Source: Hyposmocoma kahamanoa (taxonomy: Eukaryota > Arthropoda > Insecta > Lepidoptera > Cosmopterigidae). Taken from it: a DNA stretch of 64,000 bases. This document shows positions 13,101 through 20,313 of the stretch, piece after piece. How positions within the stretch are numbered: position 1 is the first letter of the stretch; each line of letters starts with the position of its first letter. The notes beneath the pieces were generated by a model. It saw only the letters and a program-made list of their open reading frames with translations, did not search any database and had not been told where the DNA came from. The stretch is taken from NCBI RefSeq assembly GCF_003589595.1, contig NW_020654422.1, positions 20,197,488-20,261,487 on the forward strand, read 5' to 3'. Position numbers and translations under genes: made by a program.

Positions 13101-14771
13101 CTTTGTATTAATAATTATAACAAACTAGTGGCGTAATTTCACATAAAAATAATTGAATATCAATTTAATAAAAATTTAATTATATCCATTTGCCAACTTA
13201 TATTGAAATCTGTTACCGGAAAGTGCGCGAAACCGGATTCATCCCCAAGTTTGCTACCCTTAGAGGTGGAATATTTACTTCAAATTTAAATGGAACCAAT
13301 ACTGAGGTACTTACTCTCTTTCCAACAAAAAAAGAATCATCAAAATCGGTTCAAAAATTGAGTAATCGTGTAACATACATACAAAAAAAAATACAGCCGA
13401 AATGAGATTCTCCCTGTTTGAAATCTGTTAATAATGTAATTTAAAAAGACTAAAAAGTCGTTGAAAGACCAAGTACAAAGACACGACGCAAGCACATAGA
13501 AAAATTCGTGAGGTCCGTTGGTTCGTTCCGTGGCTTAGTTGGTATAGCGTCTGGCACGGTATGCAAGAAGACGTCGGTTCGAATCCGACCGGATCGAAGG
13601 AATTTTTTCTGAGTGTTTTTTCCGAGTGTTCGATCTTTGTATTAATAATTAATGTAATTTATGATTGGTTCCAGGATGAGTTCGCAACCTATGTGCTGGG
13701 ACGTGCCGGAGTCGAAGCCTAGGAGCCCTGTCTTACTCTACAGCTGCCATCTTGGCGGCGGAAACCAACTCTGGAGATACCTACCAGTGAGTTTCTGTTC
13801 TTTTTACCTAACTACTGTGAACGTAAGGCTTTTTGTTTTTTAATAATGTCGGGTGACGGGACGAACAAGTCGTGATAGTGTGTGTGAGTGAGGTGAGTGT
13901 CACTCAGAGCTTAAAATCGCTAAGATCTGAGGGGAACTGCCCGTCCGTCACCCTGATACATAAGTTGACAAGTCCCATGTGCCTGTAATTTCGCCAGCAC
14001 CCTTAAAACCGTAACGCAGTAAAGCTCACATTACTGTTTGGCGGGCCCTACACAATTTATTTACAATCGTCTCTTGTCTGCCTGCGAGCTTTTCGTTCTC
14101 CTTTTTTAGTAGTTTCTTTTTTATCGTGAAGGAGTTCGTCCAGGGAAGTACTGCCACCTTACCTATTTCTGCCGCCAAGCAGTAATGCGAGCATTACTGC
14201 GTTCCGGTTTGAAAGGGTAAGGCTGCTGGTGAAATTACAGGCACGTGACGGGCGCAGTGGAAGTGCCCCTCAAATCTTTGTGATTTAAAGCTCTGAGTGG
14301 TACTGGAATTGTTATGGACAGGCCTGTTGCTTACCATCAGGCGCACGACTGGTTCGTCCCGTCAAATGTTATAAAAAACCTAAATATTGTATTTGACCGG
14401 TGAATCCGACGCCCCGTCGTTACTAACAACGTTTGCTTTGCTTGCAAGTGACGGCTGAATTTCTTTACTTTTATGTAATCACCTAAAAGTTTATACTACA
14501 TGGAGTGCTTTCACAAAAAACACATAAATATCATGATATTCAATAAAATAAATATTAAACTTTTTTGTTTTAGGATACAAAACAGTTTCGTCACAGCAGT
14601 GGCACCTGCTTGGACCACGACGAACAGACGTTTGAGCTATTCGTGAACAGGTGCGACAGTCAGCGCAGCACCCAGCAATGGCAGGTCGCGTACAACAAAC
14701 AAGCCTTAGATAAGTGGGACGACATACAGACGGTGGTCACTGGGCCATTGCCTTATGAGGACGACATGTGA
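833..14771 (+). CDS. Polypeptide N-acetylgalactosaminyltransferase, GALNT10/Pgant6-like (10 exons, 5'-incomplete)
   Basis: This Golgi type II enzyme transfers GalNAc from UDP-GalNAc to Ser/Thr and so starts mucin-type O-glycosylation. Coding exons are 833-1144, 3516-3704, 4003-4180, 5525-5642, 7796-7906, 10420-10578, 11708-11770, 12297-12427, 13675-13786 and 14574-14771. All have AG/GT borders, and they join into 522 residues plus a split first codon without a frameshift. Visible landmarks (first full codon = residue 1) are the GT-A fold start near 60-103 with VDDAS, the metal motif DSH at 152-154, the third metal ligand His in VGHIYRK (about 283), [11 protein letters not shown] at 255-265, and a ricin-B lectin domain at about 377-522 with CVD, CWDV, QLW and QQW. 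The GIGEQGKP start, WGGEQYE and VAEVWMDEY point to the GALNT10/Pgant6 branch. This subfamily call is from family memory and is less certain than the family. Family members are about 600 residues long, so the tail, anchor and stem (about 80-100 residues) are missing upstream. Residue 155 is Thr where the family nearly always has Cys. The introns hold most of the repeats listed separately. Confidence 0.93.
1596..1712 (-). repeat. Dispersed repeat G, copy 1
   Basis: Read on the minus strand it begins AGGAAATGAAACTATTTTTC and runs through TTTAAATCGCGTATATTTG and GACGTTTCGGGCCCTTTACA to CCCATGGTCACGG. The same sequence occurs at 48827-48952 and 63499-63744. The class is unknown; it looks like a common lepidopteran repeat. 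Confidence 0.7.
2217..2600. mobile_element. Fold-back/MITE element with 54-bp terminal inverted repeats
   Basis: The left arm 2217-2270 (CGCACCCTTAGTAATATAAG to TTTTTGGGAAAT) and the right arm 2547-2600 are reverse complements over about 54 bases with no mismatch seen. The AT-rich core of roughly 275 bp has no coding potential. No clear target duplication was found. It lies in the intron between the first two visible transferase exons. Confidence 0.75.
2847..3109. mobile_element. MITE family E (Harbinger-like?), copy 1
   Basis: Its ends are GGGTCGTATTTTAGAACTC and the reverse complement at 3080-3109. Inside, ACTTGAGTATGATT and its complement recur several times, so the whole element can fold. 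It is longer than the other two copies because the internal motif is repeated. The flanks are TAA and TCA. Confidence 0.7.
3516..3704 (+). CDS. GalNAc-transferase exon: GT1 motif with DSH
   Basis: Residues 105-166 run from [10 protein letters not shown] to NWLPPLL. The exon carries the Mn2+-binding DxH as LDSH at 151-154, followed by TEANVNW. Most family members have Cys right after the His; here it is Thr. The acceptor is ttccag and the donor GTCTGT. Confidence 0.93.
3846..3935 (+). repeat. SINE fragment related to 4405-4515
   Basis: GACCAATTCGGGAAACGAGC followed by TTCTGTATTGTTTCTG matches, with changes, the part after the B box of the element at 4405-4515. The tRNA-like head is missing. 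Confidence 0.45.
4003..4180 (+). CDS. GalNAc-transferase exon: middle of catalytic domain
   Basis: Residues 168-225 include VVCPFIDVI and [11 protein letters not shown], both standard in the catalytic domain. The acceptor is ttcacag. The donor GTGAGT follows TTTGA, so the Glu codon before SPVMAGG is split across the junction. Confidence 0.92.
4405..4515 (+). mobile_element. tRNA-derived SINE, type 1
   Basis: A B-box-like GGTTCGATTCT at 4448-4458 follows a degraded tRNA-like head (GGGGCGCTGGATGGCGAAGA). The body then reads GACCAAATTGGGAAATGAAC. Confidence 0.55.
4515..4705 (+). mobile_element. tRNA-derived SINE, type 2
   Basis: A tRNA-like head, CGACCTCCGTGGTCGAGTGA, is followed by B box GGTTCGATCCC at 4577-4587. 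The tail TCCGATTTCCATAATACAAG and GGGATCAGAGCAACGTATGT recalls a SINE common in Lepidoptera. It abuts the type 1 element. Confidence 0.65.
4743..4975 (+). repeat. Dispersed repeat R, copy 1
   Basis: This lepidopteran-type repeat is recognised by TTACCGGAAAGTGCGCGAAA, AATGGTACCAATACTGAGGT and the end AAAACCGACCTCAAAAG. Other copies: 5193-5380, 11925-12262 (interrupted), 13205-13428, 19910-20148 (reverse), 63932-64000 (reverse). Confidence 0.65.
5193..5380 (+). repeat. Dispersed repeat R, copy 2
   Basis: It contains GAGTTATCGCGTAACATACA, a poly(A)-like run, then GTCGAATTGAGAACCTCCTC and a terminal AAAGTCGGTT. It lies 145 bases before the exon at 5525. Confidence 0.65.
5525..5642 (+). CDS. GalNAc-transferase exon: Gal/GalNAc-T motif
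   Basis: Residues 227-265 hold [23 protein letters not shown] and [10 protein letters not shown], the Gal/GalNAc-transferase motif that contacts sugar donor and metal. The intron after this exon carries a MITE whose target duplication starts only 17 bases past the exon end. Confidence 0.94.
5667..5961 (+). mobile_element. hAT-like MITE family M1, copy 1
   Basis: A 295-bp element with terminal inverted repeats CATTGACTTACAA/TTTGTAAGTCAATG, flanked by the perfect 8-bp duplication TTTGTACT (5659-5666 and 5962-5969). An 8-bp target duplication is typical of hAT transposons. No coding capacity. It sits in the intron just after the 5642 donor. Confidence 0.9.
6060..6170 (-). repeat. Dispersed repeat D, fragment
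   Basis: A partial copy on the minus strand with GTGAAATTACAGGCACATGG, AGTTGTCAACTTATGTC and GGGTGACGGGCGCAG. Repeat D is the commonest unclassified repeat here, about 300 bp when complete. Confidence 0.6.
6573..6787 (-). mobile_element. tRNA-derived SINE, type 3, copy 1
   Basis: On the minus strand it begins with a tRNA-like head (TCCGTGGCCGAACGGTTACC, B box GGTTCGATTCC at 6735-6725). The body runs through CATTTATTTCTGTCGTAAG and ends in a TTA-repeat tail (ATAATAATAATAA on the plus strand). Another copy is at 12001-12223, and a shorter one at 49491-49660. Confidence 0.8.
7796..7906 (+). CDS. GalNAc-transferase exon: VGHIYRK and catalytic loop
   Basis: Thirty-seven residues (266-302) start IWQCGGRM. 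They include [10 protein letters not shown], whose His is the third metal ligand in this family, and the mobile loop after it. Both ends are phase 0. The acceptor is tttcag and the donor GTAACA. Confidence 0.93.
8311..8400 (+). repeat. Degraded tRNA-like SINE fragment
   Basis: CGTGATCTAGCGGTTTAAG resembles an A box region, and ATGGTTCGAGTCACA a B box. The body is short, then AT-rich. Weak. Confidence 0.35.
8655..8722 (-). repeat. tRNA-like SINE head fragment (minus strand)
   Basis: The minus strand reads GGGCGAGCGGCTTGCTGTAT, then CCCGTGGTTCGATTCCACGA with B box GGTTCGATTCC at 8677-8667. The anticodon arm does not fold like a real tRNA. It stops at an AT-rich flank. Confidence 0.45.
8921..9245. 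mobile_element. Fold-back MITE family F, copy 1
   Basis: The ends are CGACCCCTCCTCCGTAAAGT and its inverse TTTACGCAGGAGGGGTCG. The inverted arms extend at least 60 bp (ATCGTATGTCG, GCCAAGTTTACA) and probably further, through CACGTGAC and TTCGGCAAAGC. Flanked on both sides by ATTT. The second copy is 18387-18659. Confidence 0.8.
9788..10018 (+). repeat. Dispersed repeat D, near-complete copy
   Basis: It runs from TGACGGGACGAACAGGTCGT through TCAGAGCTTTAAATCGCAAA and CATAAGTTGACAAGTCC to GAACTCTTTCACAAGGAG. It has an internal deletion before the GAACTC end. It lies in the intron before the exon at 10420. Confidence 0.7.
10420..10578 (+). CDS. GalNAc-transferase exon: end of catalytic domain
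   Basis: Fifty-three residues (303-355) from [13 protein letters not shown] to [10 protein letters not shown]. The motifs [12 protein letters not shown] and LKCKPFKWF are typical of the domain end in the GALNT10 branch. Both ends are phase 0. Confidence 0.93.
11056..11220. mobile_element. MITE family E, copy 2
   Basis: A 165-bp element with inverted ends of about 40 bp (GGGTCGTATTCTAGAACTCT and its complement), flanked by TTA on both sides (11053-11055, 11221-11223). A 3-bp TWA duplication is the mark of PIF/Harbinger elements. Confidence 0.75.
11708..11770 (+). CDS. GalNAc-transferase exon: linker to lectin domain
   Basis: A short 63-base exon between tttacag and GTACCA. It encodes 21 residues, [11 protein letters not shown] followed by [10 protein letters not shown], the linker between the catalytic and lectin domains. 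Both ends are phase 0. Confidence 0.88.
11925..12262 (+). repeat. Dispersed repeat R, copy 3, split by a SINE
   Basis: The repeat runs through GAGTTATCGAGGAACATA, is interrupted by the SINE at 12001-12223, and resumes with AAAAAGAACGCACAGTCGAATTG in two short blocks. GAACATA on both sides of the SINE is its target duplication. Confidence 0.7.
12001..12223 (-). mobile_element. tRNA-derived SINE, type 3, copy 2
   Basis: Nearly identical to 6573-6787. It has an ATA-repeat tail at 12001-12021 and is flanked by the 7-bp duplication GAACATA (11993-11999, 12226-12232). It lies 73 bases before the coding exon at 12297. Confidence 0.85.
12297..12427 (+). CDS. GalNAc-transferase exon: lectin alpha repeat
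   Basis: Residues 377-419 with [18 protein letters not shown] and [10 protein letters not shown] form the first (alpha) ricin-B repeat. The acceptor ttccag lies 64 bases past the end of a SINE in the preceding intron. The donor GTAATC leaves a split Arg codon. Confidence 0.91.
12740..12875. repeat. Diverged tandem duplication in an intron
   Basis: CGTGTACATAATCATTATAT with CTACAACAGACAC (from about 12744) recurs about 75 bases later as CGTGTACAAGACCATTCTCA with GTAGCAGACAC. Related TTCGTGTCG pieces also occur at 12509-12518 and 12811-12820. The type is unknown. Confidence 0.45.
13070..13162 (+). repeat. SINE type 4 tail fragment
   Basis: GGATCGAAAGAATTTTTCTA, then TTGTATTAATAATTATAACA and AACTAGTGGCGTAATTTCAC: the body of the SINE at 13508-13652 without its tRNA head. 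Confidence 0.6.
13205..13428 (+). repeat. Dispersed repeat R, copy 4
   Basis: TGTTACCGGAAAGTGCGCG to AATGAGATTCTCCCTG, with ATGGAACCAATACTGAGGTA inside. It is colinear with copies 1 and 2 combined, so this is the longer form of the repeat. Confidence 0.65.
13508..13652 (+). mobile_element. tRNA-derived SINE, type 4, copy 1
   Basis: A box TGGCTTAGTTGG at 13531-13542, B box GGTTCGAATCC at 13576-13586, then GACCGGATCGAAGGAATTTT and the GTTCGATCTTTGTATTAATA body. The other copies are 38560-38765 and 59455-59605. It ends just before the branch and acceptor region of the exon at 13675. Confidence 0.75.
13675..13786 (+). CDS. GalNAc-transferase exon: lectin beta repeat
   Basis: Residues 421-457 with [18 protein letters not shown] and NQLWRYLP form the beta repeat and keep a QxW motif. 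The acceptor is ttccag and the donor GTGAGT. Confidence 0.92.
13854..14047 (+). repeat. Dispersed repeat D, plus-strand copy of an inverted pair
   Basis: TGACGGGACGAACAAGTCGT to GCTCACATTACTG with small deletions. Paired with the opposite copy at 14105-14376 in the same intron. Confidence 0.75.
14105..14376 (-). repeat. Dispersed repeat D, minus-strand copy of an inverted pair
   Basis: On the plus strand it reads GAAGGAGTTCGTCCAGGGAA through GCCGCCAAGCAGTAATGCGA to CGACTGGTTCGTCCCGTC. It is the inverse of 13854-14047, 58 bases away. Confidence 0.75.
14574..14771 (+). CDS. GalNAc-transferase last coding exon: lectin gamma repeat and stop
   Basis: Sixty-five residues (458-522) then [11 protein letters not shown] and QQWQV mark the gamma lectin repeat, and the protein ends in PLPYEDDM. 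The first AATAAA hexamers downstream are at 15137-15142 and 15197-15202, so the 3' UTR may be about 400-450 bases long. Confidence 0.93.
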   Translation, partial: DTKQFRHSSGTCLDHDEQTFELFVNRCDSQRSTQQWQVAYNKQALDKWDDIQTVVTGPLPYEDDM

Positions 14772-15136
14772 GTCCTTTTGTAAATCGCAATTTTGTTATT
14801 TTATCTATACAGGCTGCAACAAAAATGGTGTAGTCGTGTTTTGTGATATTACATGTTTAGATGCTTTGCAGGAATTCATCAAAATAATACACTTGGCCAT
14901 TCAGCTTTATTATCACACGTTAAATGTTGGCTGTTATAAATAAGACTGCTTAAAAATTGTATTCTTACCAAACTTTAAGGTTTTCCGATATATTTCCTTT
15001 AGTAGGAATAACTTACAATGTTACACAGATTTCATGTTGTATCTAAATAACTGTGACTTCGTGTGGCGAGTCACGATGTATCTCTATGAAGCGGCGCCAT
15101 CTATCGGAGCCCGTTTGATACTTACAAGTGACTGTC

Positions 15137-15202
15137 AATAAATCTAAAAGACAAACGCAAAAAAGACAAAAGACGCAACAGATAAATTTATAATGTAATA
15201 AA
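15137..15202 (+). terminator. Candidate polyadenylation signals of the GalNAc-transferase gene
   Basis: Two AATAAA hexamers lie at 15137-15142 and 15197-15202, the first perfect ones noted after the TGA at 14769-14771 on this strand. The region is AT-rich, so chance matches are likely. Offered only as candidates. Confidence 0.35.
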
Positions 15203-16172
15203 TAATAATATTAGAATATATTATAAAAGTTACCACTTAACACGGAGCAACCAGATATAAAAATAATATTAGAAAAAATATTTCTATGTACATTTCGACG
15301 ACAGGCTTATTTAGTATGTTGATTTGTTTTTGTTTTCAGATATACATAATATATTTAGTTTGTGAAATTGTCATGGAAATTTTCATATCTCAATATGATA
15401 TGACCTTTTTGTATCAACCTGTATTATGCCCAGTAACGTTAACTACTTGGGCAAGATTGGTACATGAAACCAATTAACGTATACAATGGGAAGTTCTCGC
15501 GACTAATTAAAAAAGTTGCATACAAAGATATTAACGACCCAACAGTATGGAACAGAAAATTATTATTTTGCTATTTGAAGATACAGGTGAGATAATCCTC
15601 TTTGTAAAAGTTTCATGTATCGAACTTTATACTTTAGGGTTTTTAGTACTTAACTAAAAAACTTTGAAGTTTTTGTCTGGTGTCGCAAACAAGAAAATAT
15701 TTTTACATTATGCAAAAACATTAGAAAAAACATTTTTATACAGAATTGCTTTGTGGAAAGTAGTGGAAAAATTTTATTTTCATTTTTTAATTTCTAATTC
15801 TAACCTGTTAGCAACACCAAACAACTTCTTTAGAGAGTCTGCAGTTCTGCAGTCAATTACCTAGCACACTGTATAAGACATATCTTACATAAATTACATA
15901 AGACTAGAAAAAAAAAATATTTTGTCAATATGGTTTCACCCGTATTACTAGTTGTAGGAGATTAGTCGTGAAAACGGGTAAAGTGTTTGCGCAGTCCTTA
16001 CCTAAAGTCAATCAATGGTGGCTTGCTTAAGAAATGTATTCTCCAACAAAGATAATGAGCTGAAAATCTTATTTTACATCAGTTTCGGCTTACCCCTTTA
16101 AAATTCTCCCTATTAATGCCTATATAATAGTTGCATCCAACCAATAGCATTTCTTTTCTTTTATGATACCAC

Positions 16173-16390
16173 GTGACGTGACGAACAAGTCATGCGCCTG
16201 CTGGTACGACACGCCTACCCATATCAGTTCCAATGCCACTCAGACCAGTCCTATGTGCCCGTGGTTTCACCATTTAAGGGTATCACAACCGGAACGCAGT
16301 GATGCTCGCATTACTGCTTGCCTGCACAAATGTAAAATCAAAAAGGTAACGTGGCAGTATCTCCTTGGACGAACTCTTTCACAAGCTCTT
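16173..16390 (+). repeat. Dispersed repeat D copy
   Basis: GTGACGTGACGAACAAGTCA to CGAACTCTTTCACAAGCTCT, diverged in the middle. GCGCCTGCTGGTACGACACG and ATGCTCGCATTACTGCTTG identify it. Confidence 0.6.
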
Positions 16391-16885
16391 CTAATATTAA
16401 AATCTTTTATCATTAACCGCTTTTCAAGAATAGAACAATGGCAAAATCATAGTTAAAAGACTTCGTTAGGGTCTTCAAATGTCTTAAAATAATCATGTGA
16501 TAACTTTATCCGTCGGCTTTACGCGCCAGACACGCCTTAGTTTTTTGACCCGTCTTCATGATGGATTAGGTTTAAGATAGACGGTTGGTTATTCTAGAAA
16601 GTCATCGTATCAATTACAATAAACAATACTTTTATTTATTATTCATTTAGACACAGGGTTTCCTTTTTCCAAAGTTGCATTTAATTTTAGATTACTTATA
16701 ACTTGCGTGTTATGTTTAAATCTATTTTTTTATGTGTTATTCATATTCCTTATAAACTTACTTATTTTTAGTTTATTAATTTGTTTTTCAGTCATCTGAG
16801 GTATTTCAATGTCAAATAATTAATTTACCGTGTTCCTGCACCCTTGTATTTTTTATTTTTTTTTCACGAAAATGAGGTTTAGTAA

Positions 16886-16957
16886 TGCTTAACTTAAAAC
16901 AAGAATGAACGCTTAATTTAAAACAAGAATAAACGCTTAATTTAAAACAAGAAGCAA
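16886..16957 (+). repeat. Three tandem 24-bp units
   Basis: The units are 16886-16909, 16910-16933 and 16934-16957, each close to CGCTTAATTTAAAACAAGAA plus four bases, with few differences. Length and period are clear. Confidence 0.85.
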
Positions 16958-17914
16958 AATTTGCCGTGGAATTAATTATTTTTTACTTTTTCTGTTATGC
17001 TTCTCCTTTATTCTATAGTTTTTTATTGTTTGTTGAGAAAAGCACTATATCTACCTCGGCGGGAATAGGGATTGCCTGACTGTTATTATAAGCACTAATA
17101 ATCATACTGTTCTATAGCGTTTGTTATGTTAGCTTTTTAAATTAAAATTGTATATTTATGTATTAAATTAGATTATTGGCGTTTTCAGGGTTATAGATTT
17201 TCCTGTCGATGTTTTGAATTGTTGTGTAGTGCTTATAATTGTTAATTTTATTATTTAACACCGTGGTGTGCCATTATTATGCATACTGGAGGATTTCAGG
17301 CGCAGATTATGTTATATATTCAAAAGTTTAAATTTTGGGGTTAAAGCCGGGTGAAGCCCTGAAATTTTGTGCCATGGTACTAACACCAAGTGAGTGGTAC
17401 AAGTGGTTGCTTTTTTAAAGTGATAATTTTGTAAATGACGTAATGTTGAATTGTCAACAAATAATTTTAGCTTTAATAGTTTTTTTATGGGTACTTATAA
17501 ATGTATACCCCGATTTTCATTATTTTGTTTCGCGCTACGTGAACAGTTTCTGTTCACGTAGTTTAATAATAAGACGATGCGTTTTTTGTATACGATAGGT
17601 ACGCTTATGGCACCATAAATATGCCTTTTTTTTTACAATCCTGGAGTCTTCTGCTCACAAACCTCAAAGTGCCACTTGGTACTACGGGGTACAGGTATTC
17701 AACTGTGAAAAATAAGGTATAAAAGGCTGAAATCTTGGGTGCAGCCATGCTATGATACGTAATTTTAATAGAACATTGTATATTAAGGTCGGTAAATAAG
17801 GAATTGCGAACTAGACTATTAGAAGCCCGAAGTCGAAGACTGAGGGCTTTCAGAGTCGAGGTTCGTAGTTCCCATACCGCCCGTGAAACATGATGATGCT
17901 GTTAATTTACTGTA

Positions 17915-17980
17915 ATAGGAAAGGTGGCAGTACTTTCCTGGACGAACTCTTGCACAAGGAGCTCTAATGTTACTAAAAGC
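17915..17980 (+). repeat. Dispersed repeat D, end fragment
   Basis: AAAGGTGGCAGTACTTTCCT and GGACGAACTCTTGCACAAGG match the right end of repeat D. Confidence 0.6.
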
Positions 17981-18386
17981 TTTGTATATAGAGCTCTAAA
18001 TTTGAGTAGCCTTTACTGCATCCTTTTTCTTTTAATGCTCAACCCTACGTCACTGCAGGGCACATTATTGGTATTCAGCCTTTATTATTTTCTTTAGTAA
18101 ATTCATTCCCTTGTTATTTTAAAACGGGGCTAGGCTGGTTTTTATTGATAATAATATTGTATTAGTCAAAAATGTGTTTTAGGTAATTGTATTTGGGTCG
18201 ATTTAAATATTGTTCCTTAGTATTATACGGGTTCTATTGTATGAGGTCAAGAGCACATCAAGGCATGGGATCTATTCTCGTTCTCCGGCTGACATCTGTC
18301 CGAAACAATTACTGTCAAATAAGTAATATCTGACTTAATTAAAAGAAAATATTAAGTGTGAAGTTTCATTCGCGTCATGCATATTT

Positions 18387-18659
18387 CGACCCCTCCTACG
18401 TAAAGTGTCGTATGTCGAAATTGCCAAGTTTACAGGGGCGCGTTTTAAAGTTTTGAATTGACTGATGGGCATAACACGTGACTTTTTTTTCTCAGTGATA
18501 TTCGGCAAATGATTACTACTCATATAGAGTATTATAAAATCCTAGATATCGGTTAGATGATCTATTAGATGATCATTCTTTCTGTGAATTCAGAACTTTA
18601 AAACGCTCCCCTGTAAACTTGGCAATTTCGACATACGATACTTTACGTAGGAGGTGTCG
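18387..18659. mobile_element. Fold-back MITE family F, copy 2
   Basis: CGACCCCTCCTACGTAAAGT at the left and its inverse at the right, with CTAGATATCGGTTAGATGAT in the core as in copy 1. Flanked by ATTT on both sides (18383-18386, 18660-18663), the same four bases as copy 1. Confidence 0.8.
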
Positions 18660-18752
18660 ATTTGATCGAGTATTACTTATTTGATACTAATTGTTTCAGA
18701 CGGACGGAGAACAAACTCTGCAATAGGAACTGTATTAGTTCAAAGTGACCAA

Positions 18753-19646
18753 GGGGCCTACCATAACCTTTCAAAAAACAATCTTATTTCAATGTAAGCT
18801 TCTAGTAAGCTTATTATAATATAACTCATATTCGTACCATGACAAACCTATCAACCAAGTAATGTATTATTGCTAAAGTGACTGAAAGAACGAATGATTT
18901 CCCAATATTGTCTATTCCTTACTTAAAATAGGAAAGAAATAACGCTATATGAACTGTATAATGTCATCTCTTTCTTTTTTGATGTTCCGAATCGTCCTAT
19001 CGTAGTATAATGTTGAAGTACGTAATATTATTTACTTTCAGAGAATTTCAACTGCCAAAAAAAAAGAAAAGCATGTAATAATGAAATCCATTAAAATTAC
19101 TTTGCTTTCGATTTTTTTTCCATATTTTCATGAAGAAAAATAAATAAACCAAGCCGAGTCTTGATTTTCACATTGTGAATTCGGAATTATAGTCTAGTGT
19201 CAACTGTTAGTGTCGCCAAGGAGCATATAGATGTCGCTGTCATAATTTTATGAAATAAACTAGCATATTTTTATTAAACGAGTAATTATTTCTTATTTAC
19301 TATTAAATAAAAAATAATCAGAATATTGAAGAGATATATGTAAGTAAGTAAGTTCTACTTAATTTGTAATCATTACAAATCAATATTTGGACAAAAAATT
19401 CGAAAATATAATTGTTTCCATTGCGTCAGAGAAAGTATTTTAAGATTGCTAAATTTGACATAAGAACAATATTACTTTAATATTAAAGTCGCGTCATAGT
19501 ACGAACTGACTGAATGAATATCACAAAGCTGCCAATATAACATCATAGTTTTAACATTATAATAAGCTTACTTTAAGCGTGTCATGGTACGAAAAATCAA
19601 TGTAAGGTTAAAGTAATATTGTTTTAAGAGGTCGTGGTAGGCTCCC
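18753..19646. mobile_element. Degraded DNA transposon or long MITE with inverted ends
   Basis: The left end GGGGCCTACCATAACCTTTC and the complement of the right end, GGGAGCCTACCACGACCTCT, match. Further in, AAAACAAT, TTCGTACCATGAC and AGTAAGCTTATTATAAT also pair. About 890 bp long with no coding potential. Confidence 0.6.
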
Positions 19647-19909
19647 AGCTTCACGTTCTCTTCACTTACGCGCCTAAAAAGATTTTATCATTTTCATGGA
19701 ATTTCCTTTTGTACAACTTTTATTTAAGTTTACTTCCATAGTCTCGTATTTATTTTAATCTATAATCTAATAAATCTATAATGGCAGGTTTACACGTATT
19801 AAATGACGAAGCAATTAACTAAATTTTAATTTAATTTATGCACGTAAACAGTCACTTAACGGCTGTAAAGTAATCGTCGATTTAGTGAATAAACAGGTAG
19901 GAATCAAAC

Positions 19910-20148
19910 CCATCTTTAAACGATTTCAAAAAAAAAGGAGTAGGTTTTCTATTCGTCTGTATGTTTTTTTTTGTATGTATGTTACGCGATAACTCGGCAT
20001 TTGTGAACCGATTTTGATGATTGTTTTTGTTGCAAAGAGGGTACCTCGGCATTGGTCCCATTTTAATTTCAAGAAAGTATTCCACCTCTAACGGTGGCAA
20101 ACTAGGGGATGAATTCGGATCCGCGCACTCTCAAGTACAGAATACTAA
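19910..20148 (-). repeat. Dispersed repeat R, reverse copy
   Basis: TGTATGTATGTTACGCGATA, ATTGGTCCCATTTTAATTTC and GGTGGCAAACTAGGGGATGA give the reverse orientation of copies 1-4. It ends where MITE family E copy 3 begins, so the MITE probably inserted into or next to it. Confidence 0.65.
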
Positions 20149-20313
20149 GGGTCGTATTCTAGAACTCTATTCAATGCTCAAGTCAGGATTGCACTGGATA
20201 CACAAGCACTGGAAATACGACCCTAATGGCAGGGACTTGAGTATGATATCAAGTGCTTTAAACCATACTCAAACACTGATTTGAGCATTGAGTAGAGTTC
20301 TAGAATACGACCC
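20149..20313. mobile_element. MITE family E, copy 3
   Basis: The same 165-bp structure as copy 2: GGGTCGTATTCTAGAACTCT and its complement at the end. The flanks are TAA and TGA, a diverged TWA duplication. Confidence 0.75.

Noticed and set aside
13508..13600. Possible functional tRNA gene
   Set aside because: A and B boxes are good, but the anticodon stem and acceptor ends do not pair, and the same sequence recurs with a shared SINE tail at 38560 and 59455.
13854..14376. CRISPR-like repeat-spacer structure
   Set aside because: No array of short regular direct repeats with unique spacers occurs in the window; the repeats here are eukaryotic dispersed elements.
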